NCBI GenBank assembly: GCA_965237875.1
Contig: CBDEGP010000002.1
Location: forward strand, 1,674,001 to 1,738,000
Source: DAOUJI01 sp965237875
Lineage (GTDB): Bacteria > Chloroflexota > Dehalococcoidia > Lucifugimonadales > JAGWBF01
DNA: 64,000 nt
Reading direction: 5' to 3'
A program made the translations under genes and the position numbers. The notes under the pieces were generated by a model. It was not told where the DNA came from. It searched no databases and was given only the letters and a program-made list of their open reading frames with translations. Position 1 is the first letter of the stretch, and each line of letters begins with the position of its first letter. This document shows positions 7,234 to 14,678 of the stretch, piece by piece.

Positions 7234-7581
7234 TCAACCCAACGCGTTTCCGCAAAACTCGCAGAACGCCGCGCCTTGGTCTCCGGCCGTACCACAGCCT
7301 GTGCAGGACCTGCCGCGACTCCAGTATGACGACGAGGGGACGGTGGGAGTCTCCGGCTTGAGTCTACCTATAATACCGACGATGACGCCGACGACAATTG
7401 TGAGGATGCCGAGGAGGAACATCCCCCCGCCCACTAATGCCGCAACTATCCCAACTGCCAGACTGGTGGACTCTAAAGAATCAGAGGTCAAAGCGATGCA
7501 GCCTCCTCCCAACACGAAGAGAAACCCGATGGCAATCAGCGCCAGCCCACCACGAAACAGAACGGAGGCAATATGGGTCAT
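7234..7581 (-). CDS. Small membrane protein with C-terminal zinc ribbon
   Basis: The 115-aa product has an N-terminal hydrophobic segment (about residues 8-32) and a second long hydrophobic stretch (about 42-72), then a polar linker. It ends in a zinc-ribbon-like tail with two CxxC pairs: CTGCGTAGDQGAAFCEFCG (residues about 93-111). Proteins of this build are common and mostly uncharacterised; the ribbon probably binds zinc on the cytoplasmic side. It stands alone between two HigA-type genes, and no function can be assigned. Confidence 0.6.
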   Translation of the reverse strand: MTHIASVLFRGGLALIAIGFLFVLGGGCIALTSDSLESTSLAVGIVAALVGGGMFLLGILTIVVGVIVGIIGRLKPETPTVPSSSYWSRGRSCTGCGTAGDQGAAFCEFCGNALG

Positions 7582-7682
7582 CGCATCCTCCGGGTCCCCG
7601 TCAACGTATCGCGTCCGTTAAACCCGGTGTAGCCACTGACAACGTCCATGCGGCTGCACCTTCTTCGAGCGATGCAGTTCGA

Positions 7683-8000
7683 CTACTCTGGCGAGTGGGC
7701 CGCCACCATGTCCAGCCTCTGGGACAGGCGGTCCTCTGTGGTCTCCAAGTCGGATTGGCCTTGCAGTCCAATCCAGAACTCCGCAGAATTCCCGAAAAAG
7801 CGAGAAAACAGCAGGGCCGTCTCCGCCGTAATCGACCGCTGCCCATGGACGATGGAATGAATCCGGCGTGCATCCACACCGATGGCCTTGGCCAGCCGGT
7901 ACTGGGTGATGCCCATCGGAATGAGAAACTCTTCGTTGAGGACCTCTCCCGGATGGATTGGAGGCAGCCTGTCCCGACTTTGCGCCGTCTTTTTGGTCAT
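7683..8000 (-). CDS. higA: Second HigA-type XRE antitoxin/regulator, orphan
   Basis: This is a second HigA-family protein, of about 105 aa: LPPIHPGEVLNEEFLIPMGITQYRLAKAIGVDARRIHSIVHGQRSITAETALLFSRFFGNSAEFWIGLQGQ. The helix-turn-helix and the FFGNSAEFWIGLQ motif are complete. I chose the ATG at 8000, preceded by AGAGGGG; the frame continues to 8063 without a ribosome site. No toxin gene is adjacent on either side. The sequence is clearly divergent from the HigA at 6526, so they are not a recent duplication. Confidence 0.82.
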   Translation of the reverse strand: MTKKTAQSRDRLPPIHPGEVLNEEFLIPMGITQYRLAKAIGVDARRIHSIVHGQRSITAETALLFSRFFGNSAEFWIGLQGQSDLETTEDRLSQRLDMVAAHSPE

Positions 8001-8050
8001 AGTAACCCCTCTTTTCGGTCTCGCCTTTAATCTGGTCATTGGGTCATAAC

Positions 8051-8080
8051 AGGGCCTTGGCATTACGGTGTCAAGGCCCT
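8051..8080 (-). terminator. Hairpin between DUF4160 remnant and HigA
   Basis: The arms AGGGCCTTG (8051-8059) and CAAGGCCCT (8072-8080) form a nine-base stem with a 12-base loop. It lies after the minus-strand DUF2442/DUF4160 genes and before the next minus-strand start. There is no long T run, so termination is likely but not certain. Confidence 0.5.
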
Positions 8081-8125
8081 TTCCCCATTGGGCGAGGCCC
8101 GTCAGAGCCGACTTGAACGGTAGGG

Positions 8126-8387
8126 TTACTCCAGCGGTGCGATCTTTCCCGGCTGCTCCAACCGCTTAGCCCTGTCCCAGGCTTCCCTCAACTCCGCCTG
8201 ATGAATTGAGGCCCACTCAACCACCAGCCCCTGAGAGCGCGGGGAGAGACGCCCGTGCAATATGGCCAAGCTTCCGATCCCCACCAACGCTTCATCGCCG
8301 CCATATAACGCGTGAAAGTGAGGCGGACCGTGATCGTCGAAATACATGCGGGATGACGATTCCGTAGAACCGGCAGAGTTCAGGCAT
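8126..8387 (-). pseudogene. DUF4160-family protein, broken by a 1-base frameshift
   Basis: The family usually starts like MPELCRFYGIVIRMYFDDHGPPHFHA. Here the first 12 residues, MPELCRFYGIVI, are read from the ATG at 8387, but the rest, MYFDDHGPPHFHALYGGDEALVGI to KIAPLE, is in a different frame. Removing one base from the GGG run at 8350-8352 restores the expected junction IVIRMYF. The ATG overlaps the end of the DUF2442 gene by eight bases, the usual close pairing of these families. Either the gene is a recent pseudogene, or this is a sequence error, or a shorter 73-aa product starts at the ATG at 8347. Confidence 0.75.
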
Positions 8388-8685
8388 TTTCTATCGGAAG
8401 CGCCGCTCTCGGCATGACTTCTGCGACGGACTTGCCCGTAAGCCGCATGTACAGGGCGTCAGGGCAAAGCTCGATGTCGTCGCTCGAGGCTATCCCCCCA
8501 GCCGGAGCTAGATGCACTGTCTCGAGGGAGGCAGGGTCATTCCAAGCTTGGAACACGCCGCGCCCTGCTAGATGGGACAGGTCAACTTCCCCGGCAGCGC
8601 CGTCGGAGTATTGCAGCCATATTCGGAACCTCCCGCGGGCTTCCACCGCGGTCGGCCGAATAAACTCTCCAGTTCCATGTTTCAT
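8380..8685 (-). CDS. DUF2442-family protein
   Basis: This roughly 101-aa protein matches the DUF2442 pattern: a short N-terminus, RFRIWLQYSDGAAGEVDLSHLAGRGVFQAWNDPASLETVHL, then GGIASSDDIELCPDALYMRLTGKS. The family is found beside DUF4160 genes and is often suspected to be part of a toxin-antitoxin-like pair, though its activity is not established. I chose the ATG at 8685, five bases after GAGG; an ATG at 8700 in the same frame has no ribosome site. Its stop lies inside the start of the DUF4160 gene. Confidence 0.75.
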   Translation of the reverse strand: MKHGTGEFIRPTAVEARGRFRIWLQYSDGAAGEVDLSHLAGRGVFQAWNDPASLETVHLAPAGGIASSDDIELCPDALYMRLTGKSVAEVMPRAALPIENA

Positions 8686-8749
8686 TCCAACCTCAGGCAT
8701 TGCGGAAGTTTCACAATCGACGCCGTTAGGACGCCTTCCATTACGCGCC

Positions 8750-9886
8750 CTAGTCGAGCCGGTAGATGCGGGCGGCGTTCTTGCCGGCGATTTTCTCCTT
8801 CTCCTCCAGGGTGCAGTCGGCAAGAATTTCTTCCAGGATTTGCCTGCTTCGCGGGAAGGTGGACTCTATGTGGGGGTAGTCGGAGCCCCACATCAGGTTG
8901 TCCACGCCTATCTTGTTCCTAAGCTCGATCCCCAAGGCGTCTTCCTGGAACCCCGCAAATATGTTGTTGCGGAAGAAATCGCTGGGGACGGAGTCTCCCT
9001 TGAACCGGTGCCAACCCAGGGCGCCGAAAGGCCGCTGGGTGTAGGTGTAGTCCATGCGCTCGACGAAGTGGGGTATCCAGCCCAGCTCGTGCTCCACGGC
9101 GCCAACCCATAGATTCGGGTAACGCTCGAAGACGCCGCTGAAGATTATGTCCGATATGGACATCCGCACCCAGAAGTCCAGCTGTGTGAAAAAGGCGGCG
9201 GACAGGCCGGTCTCGAAGGAAGTGGTCCACTCGGACAAGGGGCCTGGGCGGTTGGTGGCGCTGTGGAGGCCCAGGGGCATTTGCAGGTCCTGGCCCGCAG
9301 CCCACAGATATTCGAAGTCCTCGTCGCTGTAGCGTCTCTTTTCGCCCAGGTGCACGGGAATCAACGCTCCGATAAGACCCATGTTGGCGGCCCGCTCCAA
9401 CTCCTTGGCCCCAAGCTTGGGGTCGTCCACGTTGATGTTGGCTATGCCCTTCAGCCTGGAGGGATAGGCTTGGCAGAACTCGGCAATCCAGTCGTTGTAA
9501 GCCCTGAATATCTCGTCCAACAGGTCTGAAGCCAGGGGCCTGCAATAGACCAGGAGGCCAAAAGTGGGGTAGACGATGCTGATGTCCACACCGTCTATGT
9601 CCATGTCCTTGACGTGCTCTTCGGGAATGTACCCGCCTGGCCGCAGGTCTTCCATCTTGTGGGCCCGGCCAGTGATCTCTGGCTGCTCGAACCTCTCGCC
9701 CGTTTCAGCGCCCGCCGCCGGATTCAGGATGCGCTGCTCGCCCACGACCCATATGTCCCCGTCTTCGTCTCCCAGACTGATCACCCGCGGCGCCAGGTCC
9801 TTGTACTTGGCGGACACTCTGCTGGTCCACAAGTCCCCCGGCTCGAAAACGTGGCTGTCTGATGAAATGATGCGGTAGTCGGCCAT
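8750..9886 (-). CDS. Amidohydrolase family protein (Amidohydro_2/ACMSD-like)
   Basis: This 378-aa metal-dependent hydrolase or decarboxylase begins IISSDSHVFEPGDLW, in which D10 and H12 are likely metal ligands of the ACMSD-like branch. Later landmarks are DMDIDGVDISIVYPT, the barrel histidine in LGLHSATNRPG, and the terminal MWGSDYPHIESTFP motif with the catalytic aspartate. The ring-cleavage and decarboxylase members of this superfamily share this layout, but the substrate is unknown. Upstream there is a long non-coding stretch, so it is probably transcribed alone. The next gene downstream (DUF2442) begins about 65 bases beyond its stop. Confidence 0.88.
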   Translation of the reverse strand: MADYRIISSDSHVFEPGDLWTSRVSAKYKDLAPRVISLGDEDGDIWVVGEQRILNPAAGAETGERFEQPEITGRAHKMEDLRPGGYIPEEHVKDMDIDGVDISIVYPTFGLLVYCRPLASDLLDEIFRAYNDWIAEFCQAYPSRLKGIANINVDDPKLGAKELERAANMGLIGALIPVHLGEKRRYSDEDFEYLWAAGQDLQMPLGLHSATNRPGPLSEWTTSFETGLSAAFFTQLDFWVRMSISDIIFSGVFERYPNLWVGAVEHELGWIPHFVERMDYTYTQRPFGALGWHRFKGDSVPSDFFRNNIFAGFQEDALGIELRNKIGVDNLMWGSDYPHIESTFPRSRQILEEILADCTLEEKEKIAGKNAARIYRLD

Positions 9887-10239
9887 GCTGCCCTCCCTTT
9901 CGGCTGCTATCCAAGCGTAAAACCCGCGAAACTGTGGAGATTATGGCGTTAGCAAAATCACGTTGTCAACAACGCGCGAACACTGCCGTCGCTATGCCCC
10001 GTTGAGGCTAAGGCGCGGCGCTGTCGCCGATGCGGGTCAGCCTGGGTTCCGGCGGGCGCCGGGACGACGGAGGGGGACCCTTCGACACGCTCAGGGTGAA
10101 CGGAGTTAAAATGCCCCGTCATTCCGTCGAAGGACGGAATCCAGAAGAGGCAGCGACTTCGGCGGTGTCGGACTTGTAGGACACGCTCGGTGAATTGCCC
10201 CAGCCCGGGGCCGCGGAACGCAGAACGGGGGTGACGCGT
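9887..10239. other. Intergenic region with dispersed repeat fragments
   Basis: No gene is visible. A fragment related to the arm of the 116-bp palindrome (TTCGACACGCTCAGGGTGAA, 10081-10100) is followed by a small hairpin at 10121-10140, with arms ATTCCGTC and GACGGAAT around GAAG. This hairpin is of the kind scattered widely in bacterial genomes as ATTCC...GGAAT repeats. The rest shows nothing recognisable. Confidence 0.6.
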
Positions 10240-10887
10240 CTATTCCTTCCTGGGCGAGATGGTCACTTTCCGTTGTTCCCCGAATCCGGCGCTTTGGGTC
10301 GTCACCTTGGGATGGTCGGCCAACGTGACGTGGACGACCCTCCTGTCGGCGGGAGACATGGGTTCAAGGGTAATGGCCCTGCCGGAAGCGGCCACCTTAT
10401 CAGCCACGGTCTTGGACAGGTCACGCAGAGAGTTGGAGCGGCGCTCGCGGTATCGTTCCACGTCCAAGACCACCCTGACATCCTCGCCGTCCAGCCTCGT
10501 GTTGACTATCATGTTCACCATGAACTGAAGGGCTCTGAGGGTCTCGCCCCTCCGGCCGATGAGCAGGCCGGAGTCCTCGCCGGATATGTCTATCACCGGG
10601 CCTCCGGTCTGTTGGTCGTGGGCGCTCCTGAGGATGGCTAGCGTCTGGGACCCCGTGGCGCCCAGTATGTTTTTCACCGTTTCCATGGCGAAGGTGGCTG
10701 CGCCCTGGGACCCCGATATCTTTCTGACTCGGACCTTGGCCAACTCCGAGCCAATGCCCAGAAACCCCGGTTTACCTCGGCTTATAATTTCTACTTCGGC
10801 TTCTTCCCGATTTGCGTCTAGTTCTCTCAGGGCCACTTCGATTGCTTCTTCTACGGTTTTTCCTGTCATCGTTCGTTCTTGTTCCAT
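10240..10887 (-). CDS. jag: Jag/KhpB RNA-binding protein
   Basis: This 215-aa protein is the SpoIIIJ-associated protein Jag (KhpB/EloR), an RNA-binding factor linked to cell elongation and division. The Jag N-domain opens TMTGKTVEEAIEVALRELDANREEAEVEII...KPGFLGIG (residues 6-50). A KH domain follows with the GLLIGRRGETL loop, then an R3H domain (YRERRSNSLRDLSKTVADKV and the downstream ADRRVVH). It is the last gene of the rpmH-rnpA-yidC cluster. Its start overlaps the 3' end of yidC by 116 bases in a different frame, an unusually long overlap; an internal ATG at 10869 would shorten it only slightly. Confidence 0.92.
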   Translation of the reverse strand: MEQERTMTGKTVEEAIEVALRELDANREEAEVEIISRGKPGFLGIGSELAKVRVRKISGSQGAATFAMETVKNILGATGSQTLAILRSAHDQQTGGPVIDISGEDSGLLIGRRGETLRALQFMVNMIVNTRLDGEDVRVVLDVERYRERRSNSLRDLSKTVADKVAASGRAITLEPMSPADRRVVHVTLADHPKVTTQSAGFGEQRKVTISPRKE

Positions 10888-11743
10888 CTATGGCTTTCTC
10901 CTCAGGCTCTCCCTCTTCGTCCGTCCTTTGAGGTGGGGCCTCGACGACAGCCGCCGAGCTCCCATCATCAGGCGCGGGAACCGAGAGTCCGAAATATGGT
11001 TTGGCGAAGTTGGGTATGATAATGCCTACGTCTTTGGTCATGTAGACGTGGATTGCGACGCCGATGGCATTGGAGATGATCCAGTACAGGGCAAGTCCGC
11101 TTGGGAACGTAAGAGAGAGAAAAGCGAGCATCAGCGGCATCATCCACAACATGGTGTTGGCTGTGGACTGCTGCCTGGGGTCGGCGCTGGGGGGAGTGGT
11201 GGTCTTCTGGAGGGCCCAAGTGGAGACGCCGACCAGGACCGGCATTATGATGCTTGTAGGGTCGGGATTGGCCAGGTCCAAGCCCAGGAAGTTGGCGTTC
11301 AGTGGGATGATGGAGTCGCCAACCGGGTTCCAGGAGTAGATTCGTTGGGAGAGTCCGATAAGATCGTTGGGGTTGGTCCCCAAGCTCTTGAGCAAGGCCT
11401 GGTAAAGCCCCACCCAAATGGGTATCTGTATGAACATCGGACCCAGACAGCCCAGGGGGTTGACCCCCTCTCGCCGGTATAGGGCCATCATTTCACGGGA
11501 CCTGCGTTGCGGGTCTTTGGCGTACCGCTCCTGGACCTCCTTCATCTTGGGCTGTATAGCCTGGAGGGCCTTCATCATCCGCGTCTGCTTAAGCTGAAGG
11601 CGGAGCAGGGCCACTCGGACCGCGACGGTAAAGACGATGATGGCCAGCCCCATGTTGCCCATCAGGTAGCTGTAAAGCAGGACCATCACGTTCAACATCG
11701 GGTTGACGAGAACGTCGTTGAATATAAATCTTAGGATTTCCAT
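10772..11743 (-). CDS. yidC: Membrane protein insertase YidC
   Basis: This 323-aa protein is YidC/Oxa1, which inserts and folds inner-membrane proteins with or without the Sec translocon. It is the short, Gram-positive-like form lacking the large periplasmic domain. The first membrane segments span LMVLLYSYLMGNMGLAIIVFTVAVRVALL, the cytoplasmic coiled loop includes KQTRMMKALQAIQPKMKEVQERYAKDPQR, and the core continues NPLGCLGPMFIQIPIWVGLYQALL to LALYWIISNAIGVAIH. The C-terminal tail is strongly basic (RRRSNRSGPERTRRKSGRSRSR), which can aid ribosome binding in other YidCs, but part of it is read across the jag start in another frame. Confidence 0.93.
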   Translation of the reverse strand: MEILRFIFNDVLVNPMLNVMVLLYSYLMGNMGLAIIVFTVAVRVALLRLQLKQTRMMKALQAIQPKMKEVQERYAKDPQRRSREMMALYRREGVNPLGCLGPMFIQIPIWVGLYQALLKSLGTNPNDLIGLSQRIYSWNPVGDSIIPLNANFLGLDLANPDPTSIIMPVLVGVSTWALQKTTTPPSADPRQQSTANTMLWMMPLMLAFLSLTFPSGLALYWIISNAIGVAIHVYMTKDVGIIIPNFAKPYFGLSVPAPDDGSSAAVVEAPPQRTDEEGEPEEKAIDGTRTNDDRKNRRRSNRSGPERTRRKSGRSRSRNYKPR

Positions 11744-11755
11744 GCCGCTTCTCGC

Positions 11756-13009
11756 CTAAGGCTTGAACACCCAGCCAGGTTCCAACAGGTCCACGCCGGA
11801 CCGCACCTCGAACCTGCGGACGGTGGAGTCGTCCAGCCCTACAAAGATGAACACTTTGCCGCCATCGGCGTCCTGTTGGACCGCCAAATCCGCCTTGATC
11901 CGGCCGTCAAGCACGTGGGAACTGAGGACCGTTCCGTCGGAGGAGTCCAGAAGGAACAGTTTCCCGTCGTCTGATCCCACTACAATCCGCTTGTCCAGAA
12001 GTATAGGCTTCGAGACGATGGGAGAATCTGCGCTGAAGGGCCGGGGCCAAAGCTCATTGCCCTCATGGTCCAGCGCATAGACGCGCCCGCTCATGGTGGA
12101 CGCATAGATGGTCCCGTCCGCTCCCACGGGGGCCGCCCAGAACCAGTCGTCGCCGTCGAAGGTCCAGAGTTGGTTGCCCTCCAGGTCAAGCCCGTAGAGC
12201 TTCTTGTTCAAGGCTCCGGCAACTATGATGTCGTCCAAAATCAATGGCTGGTTTATTACGGCTGCTCCCGTGTCGAAACTCCAGGCCTTCCGTCCCGCCC
12301 TCTCTCCGGCGACGGTCACCGCATACAAAGCGCCGTCCATGGACCCGAAATAGACCCGGCCATTGGCCGCCGAGGGAGTGGACCAGACCCGGCCTCCGGT
12401 GGAGTAATGCCACACCGCAGACCCTTCATTTTGCTCAAAGGCGTAGACGATTCCGTCTTCGGAGCCGATTATGACAAGGCCGTCACCCAGTGCAGGACCG
12501 CCTACCAAAGCCTTCCCCTCGCCGACCGTCTTTTGCCATTGTCTGGCTCCCGTGGTCCTGTCCAGGGCCAGGAGGCTGCTATCCTCTCCTTGTCTACTCC
12601 CTCTATCGGCAAAGTATACCAGTTTCTCTCCCACAGCCGGAGGGCCGAATACGCCGTGGTTGTCGGGCAACTCGCGGAGCCACCGGGTTTGCCCGTCTCC
12701 CCCGGCCGCCTCAAGCACCCGTCCTGTGGACGCATCCAACGCCGCAACGAAGTTGTCCTTGCCTCCCACATAGACTACGCCGTCGCTGTAGGCCACGCTG
12801 TTCCAACCCGAGCCGAATCCAATGATTCGACCGGGAGAGCAGGCCGCCGCCGCTAGAAGAAGGACTGCAAGCGTCAGGAGCAGAGCCGTGGGATTGGAAA
12901 ACCGTAGAACAGGCCCGGCGCCGGGCCGGGCGCCTTTACCGGACTTGACGAATGGGCGGCTAGGGAACAGGGTCGTAACCTTTCCCACCCAGGGGATGAC
13001 ACCGGGCAA
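11756..13009 (-). CDS. PQQ-like beta-propeller lipoprotein
   Basis: This is an exported lipoprotein with a PQQ-type beta-propeller. A hydrophobic segment ends in the lipobox LAAAAC (Cys about residue 57), then repeats follow of the form GVVYVGGKDNFVAALDASTGRVL, KLVYFADRGS..LLALDRTTGARQWQ, GRVYFGSMDGALYAV and GTIYASTMSGRVYALDHEGNELW. It is inserted between rnpA/yidD and yidC, and BamB-like propellers assist outer-membrane assembly elsewhere, so a link to protein export is tempting but unproven. The TTG at 13009 overlaps the yidD end by 50 bases; a GTG at 12988 is another candidate start. Confidence 0.78.
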   Translation of the reverse strand: MPGVIPWVGKVTTLFPSRPFVKSGKGARPGAGPVLRFSNPTALLLTLAVLLLAAAACSPGRIIGFGSGWNSVAYSDGVVYVGGKDNFVAALDASTGRVLEAAGGDGQTRWLRELPDNHGVFGPPAVGEKLVYFADRGSRQGEDSSLLALDRTTGARQWQKTVGEGKALVGGPALGDGLVIIGSEDGIVYAFEQNEGSAVWHYSTGGRVWSTPSAANGRVYFGSMDGALYAVTVAGERAGRKAWSFDTGAAVINQPLILDDIIVAGALNKKLYGLDLEGNQLWTFDGDDWFWAAPVGADGTIYASTMSGRVYALDHEGNELWPRPFSADSPIVSKPILLDKRIVVGSDDGKLFLLDSSDGTVLSSHVLDGRIKADLAVQQDADGGKVFIFVGLDDSTVRRFEVRSGVDLLEPGWVFKP

Positions 13010-13607
13010 GCCGTTTCAGCGTCAGCCAACCCCCCTTCAGCGTCCCATGTTGACTTATCGCCTCGTGGGAGTAGTGGGAGCAGGTGGGAATATACCTGCA
13101 TGACAACGGCAGGCAGGGAGAGACTGCACGCTGATATAGGACAATGGACAGAAGGGCCAGTTTCTTGACTCCGCCGAACGGAAACGGCACGCCGTTTGAC
13201 CCTTCCTCATGGACTGCGAGGAGGTCAGTGTGGGCTGTTTGTCCATCCCCTGGGCGGCCGGGCCCTTCGTACGCCCCTTTGTAAACAAGGTGGGATTTGT
13301 TGAGCAAGTCTTCTGTCGCGGTCTTCAGCTGTTGGTAGTCTGCTTCTCCGGCGCCCCGCCTGGCGATAATCACCACGTCCCATCCCGGTTTAACAGACGC
13401 CTGGCGGAGAGATTCTCTTATACGCCGCCTGGTCCTGTTGCGGACCACCGCATTGCCGGTGCGCTTTCCCACCAGGATGCCGAAACGGCTCTCATCCAGA
13501 TCGTTTGGAATGGACTTGATTACAAGCAGTCGATTGGCCCGACCCCGGGACTCACGATGTAATTGTGCGTAGCGCTTGCCGCTGGTAAGGCGGTTTTTGC
13601 GTTGCAT
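12960..13607 (-). CDS. rnpA: Ribonuclease P protein fused to YidD
   Basis: The N-terminal part (residues 1 to about 112) is the RNase P protein subunit, which helps the P RNA mature tRNA 5' ends; it has RFGILVGKRTGNAVVRNRTRRRIRESLR. After a linker of about 35 residues comes a complete YidD domain (about 147-215): LYQRAVSPCLPLSCRYIPTCSHYSHEAISQHG...RCHPLGGKGYDPVP, a factor that aids YidC-dependent insertion. In most genomes these are separate adjacent genes. The frame is continuous. A GTG at 13190, preceded by GAGGAAGG, could also give free YidD of 75 aa. Confidence 0.88.
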   Translation of the reverse strand: MQRKNRLTSGKRYAQLHRESRGRANRLLVIKSIPNDLDESRFGILVGKRTGNAVVRNRTRRRIRESLRQASVKPGWDVVIIARRGAGEADYQQLKTATEDLLNKSHLVYKGAYEGPGRPGDGQTAHTDLLAVHEEGSNGVPFPFGGVKKLALLSIVLYQRAVSPCLPLSCRYIPTCSHYSHEAISQHGTLKGGWLTLKRLARCHPLGGKGYDPVP

Positions 13608-13625
13608 CTGGGACCGGCCACGCTG

Positions 13626-13763
13626 CTAGACCGCCAACCGGTGTCGTCCCTTGAACCGCCGGCGTTTCAGAACCGCCCTTCCGCCGCGTGTACTGGCACG
13701 GGACATGAAGCCGTGAACGCGCTGGCGGCGGCGTTTCTTGGGTTGATAAGTGCGTTTAGGCAT
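13626..13763 (-). CDS. rpmH: Ribosomal protein bL34
   Basis: This 45-aa gene is too short for most ORF calls. It reads MPKRTYQPKKRRRQRVHGFM, then SRASTRGGRAVLKRRRFKGR and a short tail, which is the classic L34 sequence with an N-terminal TYQP and Arg/Lys-rich body. The ribosome site AGGAGA lies five bases before the ATG. It heads the rpmH-rnpA-yidD-yidC-jag cluster and is followed by rnpA after 18 bases. A near-consensus promoter lies just upstream. Confidence 0.97.
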   Translation of the reverse strand: MPKRTYQPKKRRRQRVHGFMSRASTRGGRAVLKRRRFKGRHRLAV

Positions 13764-13786
13764 GAGGTCTCCTGCTGGGCCAATGG

Positions 13787-13816
13787 ATTATAATTGATGC
13801 CATGAACGAGTGTCAA
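13787..13816 (-). promoter_or_regulatory. Consensus sigma70 promoter of the rpmH operon
   Basis: On the minus strand there is a perfect -35 TTGACA (13811-13816) and a perfect -10 TATAAT (13787-13792), separated by 18 bases. The rpmH ATG is about 24 bases downstream of the -10. It is expected to drive rpmH, rnpA/yidD, the propeller lipoprotein, yidC and jag. Confidence 0.88.
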
Positions 13817-13836
13817 TTTGAACAGGCTCGAAAGAC

Positions 13837-14586
13837 GTGCCCAAAAAGCCGCTGAAAACCAGGGCCGACCTGCTCATGGTGGAGAGGGGTCTGGCGGAAA
13901 GCCGAGAACGGGCCCAGGCGCTCATCATGGAGGGCATCGTCTATTCACCCACAGGGCGGGTGTTCAAGGCCGGTTCTACTCTAGCGGCGGACACGCCTTT
14001 GGAGGTCAAGGGCAGGCTGCCTTTCGTCAGCCGAGGGGGAGTTAAGCTCGCCCACGCCCTGGATGTTTTCGCATTGGACGTGCAGGGCCTGGAAGCGCTG
14101 GACGTGGGCGCCTCCACCGGCGGCTTTACCGACTGCCTGCTGCAAAGAGGCGCCAGGCGGGTCTACGCCGTGGACGTCGGCCGCGGCCAGATGGACCACC
14201 GCTTGCGGCAGGACCCCAGGGTTGTAGCCATAGAGGGAAAGAACGCCCGCTATCCGTTCCAGCTTCCGGACGCAGGCGGGATAGGGATCGTTGTAATGGA
14301 CGTGTCCTTCATATCGGCGGCCAAGGTCATCCCGCAGGCGGCGAAACACCTCGACACTGGGCGTCCCTTGGTTGTCCTTCTGAAGCCCCAGTTCGAGGCG
14401 TTAAAGCAAGAGGTGGGCCGGAAGGGCGTCATCAGAGACCCTCAAGTCCACGCAAGAGTCCTGGCCAGGTTCATCGCCTGGATAGTGGGGACTGGTCTGC
14501 GGCTGCGCAATCTGACTCCTTCCCCCATCCTCGGAGACGCGGGAAACGCCGAGTTCTTCCTCCATCTCGAGACGCCCGGCGAATGA
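13837..14586 (+). CDS. tlyA: TlyA-family rRNA 2'-O-methyltransferase
   Basis: This 249-aa protein is a TlyA-type methyltransferase; the mycobacterial enzyme methylates ribose in 16S and 23S rRNA. It has an N-terminal S4 RNA-binding domain (RADLLMVERGLAESRERAQALIMEGIVY) and an FtsJ-like fold: FVSRGGVKLAHAL, the S-adenosylmethionine loop LDVGASTGGFTDCLL, VYAVDVGRGQ and VVMDVSFIS, followed by VVLLKPQFE. The GTG at 13837 starts the S4 domain properly, although its ribosome site is weak. It is divergent from rpmH, so the 70-base gap carries both upstream regions. Confidence 0.92.
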   Translation: MPKKPLKTRADLLMVERGLAESRERAQALIMEGIVYSPTGRVFKAGSTLAADTPLEVKGRLPFVSRGGVKLAHALDVFALDVQGLEALDVGASTGGFTDCLLQRGARRVYAVDVGRGQMDHRLRQDPRVVAIEGKNARYPFQLPDAGGIGIVVMDVSFISAAKVIPQAAKHLDTGRPLVVLLKPQFEALKQEVGRKGVIRDPQVHARVLARFIAWIVGTGLRLRNLTPSPILGDAGNAEFFLHLETPGE

Positions 14587-14678
14587 TGAGGCGGTCGGCG
14601 TGATGGACGGGGCAATTTCGTTGCGCTAAGATGTTGCCTCTGTGTTTGTGTCACTTACTCCCAAGCTTGAGGTAGCCT

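Noticed and set aside
13764..13836. Replication origin near rpmH
   Set aside because: rpmH and rnpA often lie near dnaA and oriC, but there is no dnaA, no DnaA-box cluster and no AT-rich unwinding region here.
14587..14678. T-box riboswitch before ileS
   Set aside because: The gap before ileS is only about 90 bases and holds no T-box sequence or terminator hairpin.
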